The notes below the pieces were generated by a model. It was given only the letters and a program-made list of their open reading frames with translations, was not told the origin of the DNA and did no database searches. Shown here piece after piece: positions 45,501 to 53,585 of a stretch of 64,000 bases of DNA. How positions within the stretch are numbered: position 1 is the first letter of the stretch; each line of letters opens with the position of its first letter. The stretch is from Bifidobacterium sp. ESL0800 (GTDB lineage Bacteria; Actinomycetota; Actinomycetes; Actinomycetales; Bifidobacteriaceae). Position numbers and translations under genes: made by a program. The stretch is from assembly GCF_029395355.1 (NCBI RefSeq), contig NZ_CP113913.1, positions 1,984,001 through 2,048,000 of the forward strand. The letters run 5' to 3'.

Positions 45501-45727
45501 CGGTGGAGCACATGACGTTGATTCCCGCCCCGCCGCTTGCGCAGCTGCCATTCACCGGCAACCGTCCTTGGGTCATATGGCTTCTGGCGTTGGTCGTGAG
45601 CGTGGTTGCGATCGGCGGGTACGAGCTGATGAAGCGTTATCGTGTCGGCTTGGCCGAAGGCCGGCCCATGCACGCCGTCGCGCGAAGCTCGAAGGCCAGA
45701 CACGGCACTCGGCACGAAGCGGAGTGA
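42527..45727 (+). CDS. Large LPFTG surface protein, putative pilus tip adhesin D
   Basis: 1066 aa from GTG at 42527 (AAGGCG upstream); ATG at 42569 is an alternative start. Signal peptide near VRLVLVVIVAVAAILGAGSA. The shared N-terminal plan is kept: LFQMLSYNDKINTNIDEIRVDA, RVAHGEVS, NQANWGLVSDYGLGG, AQNADGSIDFKKAK and GYFKLLTWP. A basic Lys/Arg/Ser linker (KKSKAKASRSARSSG) precedes the Cys module (QECAQT...WSCQVAT...GCDF) and the Ig-like domain. LPFTG at 1007, TM helix, then a longer basic tail. It heads the third locus, with pilin 3 but no sortase. Confidence 0.85.
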   Translation: MCVPSHAFWRFGALMWSVVVLRNRSAVRLVLVVIVAVAAILGAGSAISSATAAGGQTDVTAETDTADTRDANTRDLSWRKGTKRTAPNGADRKPVLFQMLSYNDKINTNIDEIRVDAVIRVAHGEVSTKRENNNSEIASGSWSGDTGLRFVYNFIGGGTNGNGLNEDYDDGSHIVKYANTAGGKAGANQWAANQDEVYTIHKIIHSGLYDYVTISFVADVDYPDSGKGSWWQGTTKDGRTTDAAQIWVLVGRAALDSANYKINGRGDLDYYQDQYGLATNIMAGRHVQLFPSDCTDTTNGANKAGCNQPNLFMNFDAHPQWLWTANQANWGLVSDYGLGGTFYSVLQHSKGNHNTNMSGDAGTSTYAPAGHLNGTDEGVAPPNSFLINWYDNNTSSGQVKNNSCHQYKSYWYEWMELKNNSTWVPVTSLTGDGARPVTGQPPSYETANENNGVGLGNDTFAYNENNTSKSNNLYYRPTEGKNQAGGPMQPAQNADGSIDFKKAKAEDPGDGYFKLLTWPNVEADGCAASATDDAHNPGITLDMVKNHPDVAKARFDKAWVDDTAFYKYDVSRPTVPVITGVSADDADSSDIAFADMTSTDSQFALGDNKAVSLSTASKPTIKGTGTPGQEVSLYEDVPNATDNYSDGSKKNVIVKGTVDDYENMGHLVGKATVGADGKWSIQADDADDTVDSTKAAERLRRYHAYQTDLTTQINGMKMDLSSYFSPVSVVQFKMPPDPAASVDKVVVPHTVNGALEGSDPKVAISGTVYSAVGGSSMKLYAQHVDARATRAAKATKKSKAKASRSARSSGSTTQQSSRAGQRGAPTAGDELQECAQTNVAQDTTDAATGKVTGTEWSCQVATSWFASKAPDAGSGCDFNFTAVTTNSEGDEVNASKTLPVDFYAPKAGLKTADHTGLSGRVTPTGPALQSAAAGAKITITWPAGTPSGAPTSATAGADGSWHVALKPGTPKGTVTVQAQEVDADGKPTNQSAVEHMTLIPAPPLAQLPFTGNRPWVIWLLALVVSVVAIGGYELMKRYRVGLAEGRPMHAVARSSKARHGTRHEAE

Positions 45728-45867
45728 TCCGTCTTCCGGAGGCGTTCGCCGTTCGTTAGGCGGCGAACGCGCGTCCGGGAAGCATGTCGAAATATCAAAA
45801 AACGACATATCAACATATCAAAGATTTGCCATTATTCAGTAATACAGGAGAAGAGGGGGATACTCTC

Positions 45868-47787
45868 ATGACAAAATTCAATATCCGTACGCTTGCGGGC
45901 GCAGCCGTATCAGCGGCTACGCTGCTGGCGCTGGCGCCGCTGGGCGTGGCCAACGCGGCCGGTCCGACCATCGACCTGAGCACGGCCCAGGGCGAGACCA
46001 TCACCATCAATTCCGCAGAGGGCAACCTCAAGGGCCACAAGTTCGCCGCGGTGAAGATCGGTGATTACCAGAACGCGAATGGCGACGCCTCGACCCACAC
46101 GCTTTCCAGCGTGTCCGTCGGCACCGTGTCGACCCTGAAGACCGCCGCGAAGCAGGCTTTGGTCGACGCGAAGAACGTCGCCCATATCTCGGCCGCCGAG
46201 GATACGGCGTATGTGGACAACCCCGTGGGCGAAGTCGCTTCGAAGTGGCTCGGCTATGGAACGTCCGGTGCGGATATCACGTCGAACACCCCTACGGCGG
46301 TGAGCCCGAGCAAGCACGGCTACGACGGCAACCTGCGTACCTTCGTCACCAAGCTCAGCGGCAGCGCCGACTTCCAGAGCAAGATCGGTGCCTCCAACTC
46401 CACCGTCGCTTCGGATTCCAAGAGCGCCACGGTTCCCGTCGACGCCCCGGGCATGTACATCGTCGAGGACGTGACTTCCGACTTCTCGTCGGCAGCCGTC
46501 GGCAAGTCGCGCAAGGCTTCCATCCCGATGCTGGTGAGCACCGGGATCACCACCAAGAGCGGCAATGATACGACCGTTTACAACAAGCTGGGTTCAAAGC
46601 CTCTGAACGGAGTCAACATGAAGAGCGATACACCGACGGTCAAGAAGGAGCTTGTCGGCAACGACAACGATCCGTCAATCGGTGGTATTCTGCACTACCA
46701 GCTCACCAGCTCGGTGCCGCTGACCACCGGTTTCGACCACTATATCTTCACCATGATCGATCAGCCGGCGCAAACCGGTCTGACCTATCAGAACGACGCC
46801 ACGGTCACCGTCGGCGGCACATCTCTGATCAAGGATACGGACTACACGGTTGACGCCACGAAAACGTACCCCGACGGCAGCACCAAGTATGTGGTCTTCG
46901 ATCTTTCCAAGTCCATTCTCAACCAGACGTATAAGGACGCTATCGTCATCACCTATACGATGAAGGTCAACGACCATGCGAACGGCGGCGCTCTGAAGAA
47001 CGGCGTGACGCTCGGCTATTCCAACAACGTCAACAAGCAGCCTTCCGGCGACGGCGCGACGACCGGGGAAAACGGCGACGGCAAGGGCGAGGTCACCGAC
47101 TGCTCCACTTCCAGCGTTACTCCCTGCACCAACGGCTCCATCACCAACGAAGGCGGCGACACCGACGACACCAGCGCCACCATCTACTTCCGCCACTTCG
47201 ATTTGATCAACCTGAAGAAGGCCGACAGCACCGGCCTGGCGGGCGCGAAGTTCAAGGTGACCGACAAGTCCACCGGCAACGTCGTGAAGTTCAACAAGGT
47301 GGGCAACGGCTCTTATAAGAAGGCCGCCGACCAAAGCTCTACGAACGCGGTCTCCGAGCTTGAGGTCTTCGATGCCGCCGCTCCGGTCACCCACTCCGGC
47401 GACGAGCCGGCAAGTGATGGCCAGCTGCGCGTCGACGGTCTGAAGGAGGGCGACTACACCGTCACCGAGACGGCTGCGGCCCCCGGTTTCTCGGGCACGT
47501 TCCTGCCGTCCACGGATGTGACGCTGAAGGGCAACGACACCACGCCGGCCACGGACGCCTACACCAACACCAAGGACGCCGTGTTCGGCCTGATCGACGC
47601 GCACGAGACGTTGACCGACGTGGCGATGAATACCACGGGCGGCGCGATTCTGGTCAAGAACGTGAACTCGGTCTCGCAACTGCCGTTGACCGGCGGTGCT
47701 GGCGTGGTGCTGGCGCTGCTCGTGGTCGTGGCGCTGGCCGGTGCGACCAGCCTGCTGATCGTGACCCGCCGCAAGTTGAGCGAGTGA
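45868..47787 (+). CDS. Major pilin 3 (LPLTG, isopeptide-forming fimbrial subunit)
   Basis: 639 aa from ATG 45868 (MTKFNIRTLAG), preceded by GAGGGGGA as in the other pilins; the frame is open from 45784. Signal peptide to ANA, NPVGEVASKWLGYG, KHGYDGNLRTFV, DPSIGGILHYQLTSSVPLT, FRHFDLINLKKADSTGLAGAKF, E-box-like DYTVTETAAAPGF. LPLTG at 605, then TM helix and RRKLSE. It is more diverged than pilins 1 and 2 are from each other. A terminator follows directly, and the next gene is convergent, so no sortase belongs to this locus. Confidence 0.9.
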   Translation: MTKFNIRTLAGAAVSAATLLALAPLGVANAAGPTIDLSTAQGETITINSAEGNLKGHKFAAVKIGDYQNANGDASTHTLSSVSVGTVSTLKTAAKQALVDAKNVAHISAAEDTAYVDNPVGEVASKWLGYGTSGADITSNTPTAVSPSKHGYDGNLRTFVTKLSGSADFQSKIGASNSTVASDSKSATVPVDAPGMYIVEDVTSDFSSAAVGKSRKASIPMLVSTGITTKSGNDTTVYNKLGSKPLNGVNMKSDTPTVKKELVGNDNDPSIGGILHYQLTSSVPLTTGFDHYIFTMIDQPAQTGLTYQNDATVTVGGTSLIKDTDYTVDATKTYPDGSTKYVVFDLSKSILNQTYKDAIVITYTMKVNDHANGGALKNGVTLGYSNNVNKQPSGDGATTGENGDGKGEVTDCSTSSVTPCTNGSITNEGGDTDDTSATIYFRHFDLINLKKADSTGLAGAKFKVTDKSTGNVVKFNKVGNGSYKKAADQSSTNAVSELEVFDAAAPVTHSGDEPASDGQLRVDGLKEGDYTVTETAAAPGFSGTFLPSTDVTLKGNDTTPATDAYTNTKDAVFGLIDAHETLTDVAMNTTGGAILVKNVNSVSQLPLTGGAGVVLALLVVVALAGATSLLIVTRRKLSE

Positions 47788-47812
47788 GCGCGGCTCGCGC
47801 GTTGGCCATTGG

Positions 47813-47858
47813 TCGGCGTCGCGGTAGGTCGCCGGCCGGCGTCGCGGTAGGTCGTCGC
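47813..47858. repeat. Two 23-bp direct repeats after pilin 3
   Basis: CGGCGTCGCGGTAGGTCG occurs twice, 23 bp apart, between the pilin 3 stop and its terminator. Confidence 0.7.
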
Positions 47859-47920
47859 CTTTTGCAAAAGGGGATTGACGGCCGGCCGTGATCGCCGGTT
47901 GAAGGCCGCGAATTCTGTGT

Positions 47921-47962
47921 GTGCCCGAGAGGCTTTATCGGCTTCTCGGGCACCTTTATATA
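47921..47962 (+). terminator. Terminator of pilus locus 3
   Basis: GTGCCCGAGA (47921-47930) pairs with TCTCGGGCAC (47944-47953), followed by CTTTATATATA. Confidence 0.85.
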
Positions 47963-48060
47963 TATGGACTATGTATGAACTACATATATGGCCTAGCGTT
48001 TGTCTGTTTTGGTATGTTTTATACGTTTTGCAGGTTTTATGCGTTTTTATACATATGGAT

Positions 48061-49845
48061 TCAGCTTTGGCCGTCGCCGTCGCCGTCGCCGTCGGGCTTA
48101 TCGTCGGATTGCTTTGAATCTGCTTCGGATTCTGTGTGAACGACCGGCTTGATGTTTTCCGGGCGCTGGGGGAGCGTCTGGCCGACCGGGATTTCGACGG
48201 TGATCATCGGCATCGGCATGGTCGAGGTGTCGATCTTCGGGTTCTGTTCCTGAGTGAGGACGAGTTCGCGCGCCTCTTCCTCGCTGCCAACCGTCGGCAT
48301 GGAACCGGGCAGCGGCGAAGCCGACGTCTCGCGCATTACGATGCAGGCGATGCCGCTGAAAATCGCGAAGAACATGATATAGAAACCGGGCATATCGTGG
48401 TTGCCGGTGAGCGTAATCAGCGCCTGTGAGACCAACGGCGTGGTGCCGCCGAACAGGGAGACCGCGAAATTGTAGGAAAGTCCCATGCCGGAGAAGCGCG
48501 ATTCGGTGGGGAACAGCGCCGGCAGCGTGCTCGCGGAGACGCCGGCGTAGAAGGCCACGGGGATGGCGATCATCGCCAGCGCGCCCTGGATGGCCCAGAA
48601 CGTGCCGTGGTGCAGCAGCTGGAAGGCCGGGTAGACCAGCACGAACGTGGAGATCACGGCGATGGCGTAGATGGGCTTGCGGCCGATGATATCGGAAAGA
48701 TGGCCGATCAGCGGCAGGCACAGCGCCATGATGACGAGCACCGGCACGGTCGCGGCGGCGGCCATGGTCGGCGTGGTGCCGACTTCCTCGCGCAGATAGG
48801 TCGGCATGTAGCTGGTGAGCACGTAGCCGGCGGTGTTGGTGGCCGCGACGATGGCCACGGCAATGAGTAGACGGCGCCAGTGGCGCTTGATGACGTACAG
48901 CATCGTGCCCGGGCGGTCCCAGCGCGATTCCTGCCTCCAAGCGGCTTCTCGGGCTTCGTGCGAAAGCTGGGCCTGTTCCGCTTCCTGGCGTTCCTGGTGC
49001 GCCGCGAACTGCGGGGTTTCGGGGATGTGGGTACGCAGAGCCATCGCGATGATGCCCAGCGGGATGGTGAGCAGATAGGGCACGCGCCAGCCGCCGTTGA
49101 CCATGGCGTCCGCGCCCCAGCCGTGTTCGGCCACGACGGTGGTGATGGCCACCATACCCGCGCCGAACGCCGAGCCGATATAGGAACCCATGTCGAGCCA
49201 GGCGCTGTAGAAACCGCGCTTGCGATCGGGCGAGAATTCGGAGATATAGGTGGTTGCCCCGGAATATTCGCCGCCGGTCGAGAAGCCCTGCACCATCTGC
49301 AGCGCATAAAGCGGCATGATGGCCCAGGCCCCGATCTGATGGCTGGTGGGCAGAATGCCGATCAGCGCGGTGGAGACCACCATCATGCCCATCGTCAGGA
49401 ACAGCACTTTCTGCCGGCCCACGCGGTCGCCGAGCGGTCCCAGGACGATGCCTCCGAGCGGCCGGACGAGGAAGCTCACCGCGAAGCCCAGCAGCATCAC
49501 GATCAGGCTCATGCTCTTCGGCAGCCCGCTGGTGAAAACGCTCGCCATCGTCACCGCGAGATAGCCGTAGATGCCGAAATCGTACCATTCCATGAAGTTG
49601 CCGACCACGGTGCCGGCGATGGCCTGTTTCAGCGTCTTTTCCTCGACGACGGTGATGTCTTTGGTGCGCAAAAACTGACGGCGGATATGGATTTTCTGCA
49701 TTTTCGGTTCGCCGGTTTTGCCTCGTTGCGGGCCCGTGCCTATATGCATTACATGCTTGACGCTTTGAATCGGATGGACTCCGCGCGGGGCATGTCCCGC
49801 GCTCTCCGCACCGCGGTTCTGGTTCTGATTTCCCGATGGTGACAT
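48061..49845 (-). CDS. MFS transporter, MHS/ProP family, second copy
   Basis: About 594 aa from ATG 49845, with AGAGGA 9 bases upstream (ATG at 49875 is possible). A long basic/polar N-terminal region precedes the first TM, with EEKTLKQAIAGTVVGNFMEWYDFGIYGYLA typical of MHS transporters, then GPLGDRVGRQKVLFLTM and GFSTGGEYSGATTYISEF. The C-terminal tail is acidic and ends in an Asp-Gly repeat. Likely a proton-coupled importer of a compatible solute or organic acid. It is unlike the copy at 3-4.4 kb in detail and stands alone. Confidence 0.9.
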   Translation of the reverse strand: MSPSGNQNQNRGAESAGHAPRGVHPIQSVKHVMHIGTGPQRGKTGEPKMQKIHIRRQFLRTKDITVVEEKTLKQAIAGTVVGNFMEWYDFGIYGYLAVTMASVFTSGLPKSMSLIVMLLGFAVSFLVRPLGGIVLGPLGDRVGRQKVLFLTMGMMVVSTALIGILPTSHQIGAWAIMPLYALQMVQGFSTGGEYSGATTYISEFSPDRKRGFYSAWLDMGSYIGSAFGAGMVAITTVVAEHGWGADAMVNGGWRVPYLLTIPLGIIAMALRTHIPETPQFAAHQERQEAEQAQLSHEAREAAWRQESRWDRPGTMLYVIKRHWRRLLIAVAIVAATNTAGYVLTSYMPTYLREEVGTTPTMAAAATVPVLVIMALCLPLIGHLSDIIGRKPIYAIAVISTFVLVYPAFQLLHHGTFWAIQGALAMIAIPVAFYAGVSASTLPALFPTESRFSGMGLSYNFAVSLFGGTTPLVSQALITLTGNHDMPGFYIMFFAIFSGIACIVMRETSASPLPGSMPTVGSEEEARELVLTQEQNPKIDTSTMPMPMITVEIPVGQTLPQRPENIKPVVHTESEADSKQSDDKPDGDGDGDGQS

Positions 49846-49980
49846 GCAGGTCCGTCCTCTCGATATGCGTTTCATCTCGCCTGATGAGCGCTAACGCCAA
49901 TTACTCCATGATAACTCTCCGTCCTTTTGATTCTCTTGTTGGGCTTAATCGCTGATTTGTCCGCTGCCGATAAGCGCGTT

Positions 49981-50994
49981 CTAAAAGCAGTATTGGACGG
50001 CTTTGAAAAACTTACGGGCTTGGGGCATATTCGGCCAAAAGTGGTTCTTTTGCAGTATTTCGAGGCAAACGGACGGATCGATGTGATATTCCTGCATGAG
50101 CGCGCAGACCAGTTCCACACGGCGCTTGTCGGGTACGGCGGTGCCGCTCATCAGCGCGATGTCGCAGGCCGTTCTGGTCGGCGAGGTCACTTTCAATCCC
50201 GCGATAGTGCTCATTTGGCCTTCCGGGACGCAACGGTCGTATGTTTTGATCGGTCGGCCGTATGCCATCGAGCGGAAATGCGAGCCCGAGATGATGTCGA
50301 TGACATCGGGGAAATTGCCGCCCATCCATACCCATAGGGCGCTGCGGCCGCAGGCGATCGATCGGCTCGGCACGACTTTGGTCATGATGGTGCCCCTGCC
50401 GAAAAGCGTGTCCGAGTATTCGGCGAGATAGGCGCTGATGTCATCTAGACGGTGCAGGGCGCCGAAACCATCGAGCCGGTTCATGCTTAAGGGTCCAGGC
50501 AGATCGCGGTTGCTCATGAGCATGGGCGTGGTGCGGTTGATGGGTGGTGGTGCGGTATTGGTGCTGAAGTTGCCGGGAGCCATCGGGGCGTCGCCGTGTC
50601 CGAGTGTCGGGGTGTTGCCGAGGCCAAGCGTCGGTGCGTTGGACTCGAAGCGTACGTTCAGACCGTTTTCGCTTTTGGGGCTTCCGGCTTTGCGGTTGCG
50701 TTGTTTCCTGCCGAGAATGCCGCGCCTGCCGGTATGGCCGTTTGCGTGGCTGCTGCTGTGGCTGCTGGTGTGATCGCTGTCGTGCCCCTTGGCGTGGCCG
50801 TCAGTATGCGCGCCAGCGTGTCCGGTGATATGTCCATTGGTATGCCCGTCAGTATGCCCGTAGTTTTGGTTCTGGTTCGCCGGCGGCGTTGCGTTCGGCG
50901 GTGGACGCCCGGTCCCTGCGTATTCGCGCGGACCGGCGGGTTTGCGAGAGTACAGGTTTACTGTGTGCTGTGTGTCCATTGTTGTAGTGTTCAT
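49981..50994 (-). CDS. AbiEi-like antitoxin-family protein with histidine-rich N-terminal segment
   Basis: 337 aa. The C-terminal half carries the pattern IKTYDRCVPEGQMSTIAGLKVTSPTRTACDIALM, followed by RRVELVCALMQ, resembling the central part of AbiEi/type IV antitoxin-like proteins that are common in actinobacteria (P.RT..D). The N-terminal third is low-complexity, with about 20 His residues in a [S/T/A/D]-x-GH pattern (residues about 46-88), then RKQRNRK and glycine/proline-rich sequence. No AbiEii-type nucleotidyltransferase toxin is next to it, and a winged-helix N-terminus of the usual kind is not evident. Function uncertain. Confidence 0.6.
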   Translation of the reverse strand: MNTTTMDTQHTVNLYSRKPAGPREYAGTGRPPPNATPPANQNQNYGHTDGHTNGHITGHAGAHTDGHAKGHDSDHTSSHSSSHANGHTGRRGILGRKQRNRKAGSPKSENGLNVRFESNAPTLGLGNTPTLGHGDAPMAPGNFSTNTAPPPINRTTPMLMSNRDLPGPLSMNRLDGFGALHRLDDISAYLAEYSDTLFGRGTIMTKVVPSRSIACGRSALWVWMGGNFPDVIDIISGSHFRSMAYGRPIKTYDRCVPEGQMSTIAGLKVTSPTRTACDIALMSGTAVPDKRRVELVCALMQEYHIDPSVCLEILQKNHFWPNMPQARKFFKAVQYCF

Positions 50995-51198
50995 GCGTGC
51001 AATATAGCTATGTCATCGTGTGATTGGCAAATCCGAAAATACAAAAAGTGGATATGTGCACAACTGGTGGCTGCATCGACGAAATTGTGGACGACACGGT
51101 CGATAAGTAGTCAAGTTCCGCTCATTGTCTTGCATTTGTCTGGCCTGCTTCGCGTGAAAGCCCTCCGCTGTCCCCGCTGGGCCCAATAATCGGTAGTT

Positions 51199-53076
51199 AT
51201 GACTCATATTTTGGTGAACGTTGCATGGCCGTATGCGAACGGCCCCCGCCATATCGGCCACGTAGCCGGTTTCGGCGTGCCTTCCGACGTGTACGCGCGC
51301 TACGAACGTATGAAGGGCAACGATGTCCTGATGGTTTCCGGCACCGACGAACACGGCACCCCGATTCTGGTCGAGGCGGACAAGGAAGGGGTGAGCCCGC
51401 AGGAGCTGGCCAACCGCTACAATCGCGTCATCGCCAAGGACCTCTGCAATCTGGGCTTGAGCTACGACCTCTTCACCCGCACCACGACGGGCAACCACGA
51501 GCACGTCGTCCAGGAGCTGTTCAAGCAGTGCCTGAAGAACGGGTACATATATAAAGGTACGCAGAAGGTTGCGATTTCGCCTTCCACCGGCCGCACCTTG
51601 CCCGACCGCTACATCGAGGGCACCTGCCCGATCTGCGGGGCCGACGGCGCTCGCGGCGACCAGTGCGACAACTGCGGCAACGAACTCGACCCGGACGAGC
51701 TGATCAACCCCGTCTCCAAGATCAACGGCGAGAAGCCGGAATTCAAGGAGACCGAGCACTTCTTCCTCGACCTGCCGGCGCTCGCCGAGGCCAATCTTGC
51801 ATGGCTCAAGACCCGCAAGGGCTGGCGTACCAACGTCATCAACTTCTCGCTGGGCCTCTTCAAGGAGGTCAAGCCGCGTGCCATCACCCGCGACATCGAC
51901 TGGGGCATCCCCGTGCCGGTCGACGGCTGGATCGACAACCCCAACAAGAAGCTCTACGTCTGGTTCGACGCGGTCATCGGCTACCTTTCGGCCTCGATCG
52001 AGTGGGCGCGGCGCAAAGGCGAGCCTGACGCGTGGAAGAAATGGTGGAACGATCCGCAGTCCCCGGCCTATTACTTCATGGGCAAAGACAACATCACCTT
52101 CCATTCCCAGATCTGGCCTTCCGAAATGCTCGCCTACAACGGCGAAGGCTCCAAGGGCGGCGAGCCGGGCGAATACGGCAGGCTCAATATGCCCGAGCAG
52201 GTCGTTGCCAGCGAGTTCATGACCATGGAGGGCAAGAAGTTCAGCTCCTCGCGCGGCATCGTCATCTATGTCAAGGACATTCTGGCGCGTTACCCCGTCG
52301 ATGCCGTTAGGTATTACATTTCGATAGCTGGGCCGGAGACCTCTGACGCCGATTTCACCTGGTCGGAGTTCGTGCGTCACAACAACGAGGAACTTGCCGC
52401 AAGTTGGGGCAACCTGGTCAATCGCGTTGCCAACCTCATGTACAAGAACTTCGGCGAGATTCCGGAACTTGACGAGGATTCCATGACCGCCGAAGACCGC
52501 GCGCTCTTGGAAGAGACGGCCACCGCTTTCGACACGGTCGGCGGGCTCATCGAGCATCACCACCAGAAGAACGCCCTGAACGAGGCGATGAAAGTCGTCG
52601 GCGACATCAACAAGTACATCTCCGCGGTCGAGCCTTGGAAGATCAAGGACGACCCCAAGCGTCTCGGCACCGTGCTGCACACGTGTGCACAGGCCGTTTC
52701 GGATGCGAACCATCTGCTCGCCCCGTTCCTGCCGCAGGCCGCGCAGAAGGTCTGGGAGGCGCTCGGCGGCGTCGGTACGTTCTCGCCGTTGCCACATATC
52801 GAGGAAGTCGAGGATCTCGACAAGCCCGGTTTCACCTATCCGATCATCACCGGAGACTACGAGCTTGGCCGCACGGTGCATCCTTGGCGCAGTGAGCCGT
52901 TGATCGCGGGTACGACGGTGCCGAAGCCCTCGCCTATCTTCCAGAAGATTCCGAAAGAGGCCATCACCGAAGAGCTGGAACGCTTCGAGGCCGACTTGGA
53001 GGCCCGCAAGGAGGCCGAGGCGAAACGTCTGGCGGAAGCCAAGGAAGAGCTCGCCGAGAACAAGAAATCTGAGTAG
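51199..53076 (+). CDS. metG: Methionyl-tRNA synthetase
   Basis: 625 aa; charges tRNA-Met with methionine. The HIGH motif is HIGH at 18-21 ([11 protein letters not shown]); a zinc knuckle [18 protein letters not shown] lies at about 143-160; the KMSKS loop is the KFSSS variant (347-351). The [15 protein letters not shown] block and the anticodon-binding helical domain ([20 protein letters not shown]) follow. The C-terminal tail is rich in Glu/Ala/Lys and lacks the dimerisation EMAP-like domain. Single gene with its own terminator. Confidence 0.97.
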   Translation: MTHILVNVAWPYANGPRHIGHVAGFGVPSDVYARYERMKGNDVLMVSGTDEHGTPILVEADKEGVSPQELANRYNRVIAKDLCNLGLSYDLFTRTTTGNHEHVVQELFKQCLKNGYIYKGTQKVAISPSTGRTLPDRYIEGTCPICGADGARGDQCDNCGNELDPDELINPVSKINGEKPEFKETEHFFLDLPALAEANLAWLKTRKGWRTNVINFSLGLFKEVKPRAITRDIDWGIPVPVDGWIDNPNKKLYVWFDAVIGYLSASIEWARRKGEPDAWKKWWNDPQSPAYYFMGKDNITFHSQIWPSEMLAYNGEGSKGGEPGEYGRLNMPEQVVASEFMTMEGKKFSSSRGIVIYVKDILARYPVDAVRYYISIAGPETSDADFTWSEFVRHNNEELAASWGNLVNRVANLMYKNFGEIPELDEDSMTAEDRALLEETATAFDTVGGLIEHHHQKNALNEAMKVVGDINKYISAVEPWKIKDDPKRLGTVLHTCAQAVSDANHLLAPFLPQAAQKVWEALGGVGTFSPLPHIEEVEDLDKPGFTYPIITGDYELGRTVHPWRSEPLIAGTTVPKPSPIFQKIPKEAITEELERFEADLEARKEAEAKRLAEAKEELAENKKSE

Positions 53077-53114
53077 ACGGCCTTCGCCTTGGTGACCCCG
53101 AATGTATGAGATTT

Positions 53115-53156
53115 CAAACCCCGCCGTGACGTGTGTCGTCGGCGGGGTTTGTGCTT
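53115..53156 (+). terminator. Terminator of metG
   Basis: CAAACCCCGCC (53115-53125) pairs with GGCGGGGTTTG (53141-53151), eleven perfect pairs, followed by TGCTTTG. Confidence 0.85.
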
Positions 53157-53511
53157 TGAGCTGAGCTTTTGTGGCTAGGGATTTCGCTTGTGAGCCAACG
53201 CTCGGCTCTCATTTACTGTTTATGGATGGGGAATATGTCTAGCGAAAGACAGATAAAAGTGTCGGCGGTCACATATTGAGACTTATTATTACAAAATCGT
53301 TACACTTTTCACAGACTTCTTTGAGTTCAGCGCATACTTTTTCCAAGGAGAATGCTGTTATATTAGAGATGTCAGCAGTTAAACCGCTGGCGAGATTCTT
53401 CTTTGAATCCCATAATTGAACCTTCTTCTCTCTTCTCTCGCCCGGCGGCTTTCTCTCCGCCGGGCATCTCTTTTTCTGCAGGTTCTGATTTGATGCTCTT
53501 CAACGATTAAG
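53152..53511 (+). other. Gap between metG and pepC with an isolated terminator
   Basis: About 360 bp without an ORF of note. TATATT (53359-53364) might be a -10. A CAGC/GCTG hairpin follows near 53374-53394, and an intrinsic terminator ends at 53476. This may be a small RNA gene of roughly 100 nt, since both neighbouring genes have their own terminators. Confidence 0.4.
53440..53476 (+). terminator. Isolated intrinsic terminator
   Basis: GCCCGGCGG (53440-53448) pairs perfectly with CCGCCGGGC (53457-53465), followed by ATCTCTTTTT. It belongs to neither metG nor pepC. Confidence 0.85.
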
Positions 53512-53562
53512 ACCAACAAAACGAGGCCCGCACATTCCGAAAGTGGAAGCGTGAGCCTCGTT
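53512..53562 (-). terminator. Terminator of pepC
   Basis: AACGAGGC (53519-53526) and GCCTCGTT (53555-53562) with inner CGC/GCG and TTCC/GGAA pairings; on the minus strand the stem is followed by TTGTTGGTC. Confidence 0.8.
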
Positions 53563-53585
53563 CTAGATTTCCCGAACCTCTCGCC

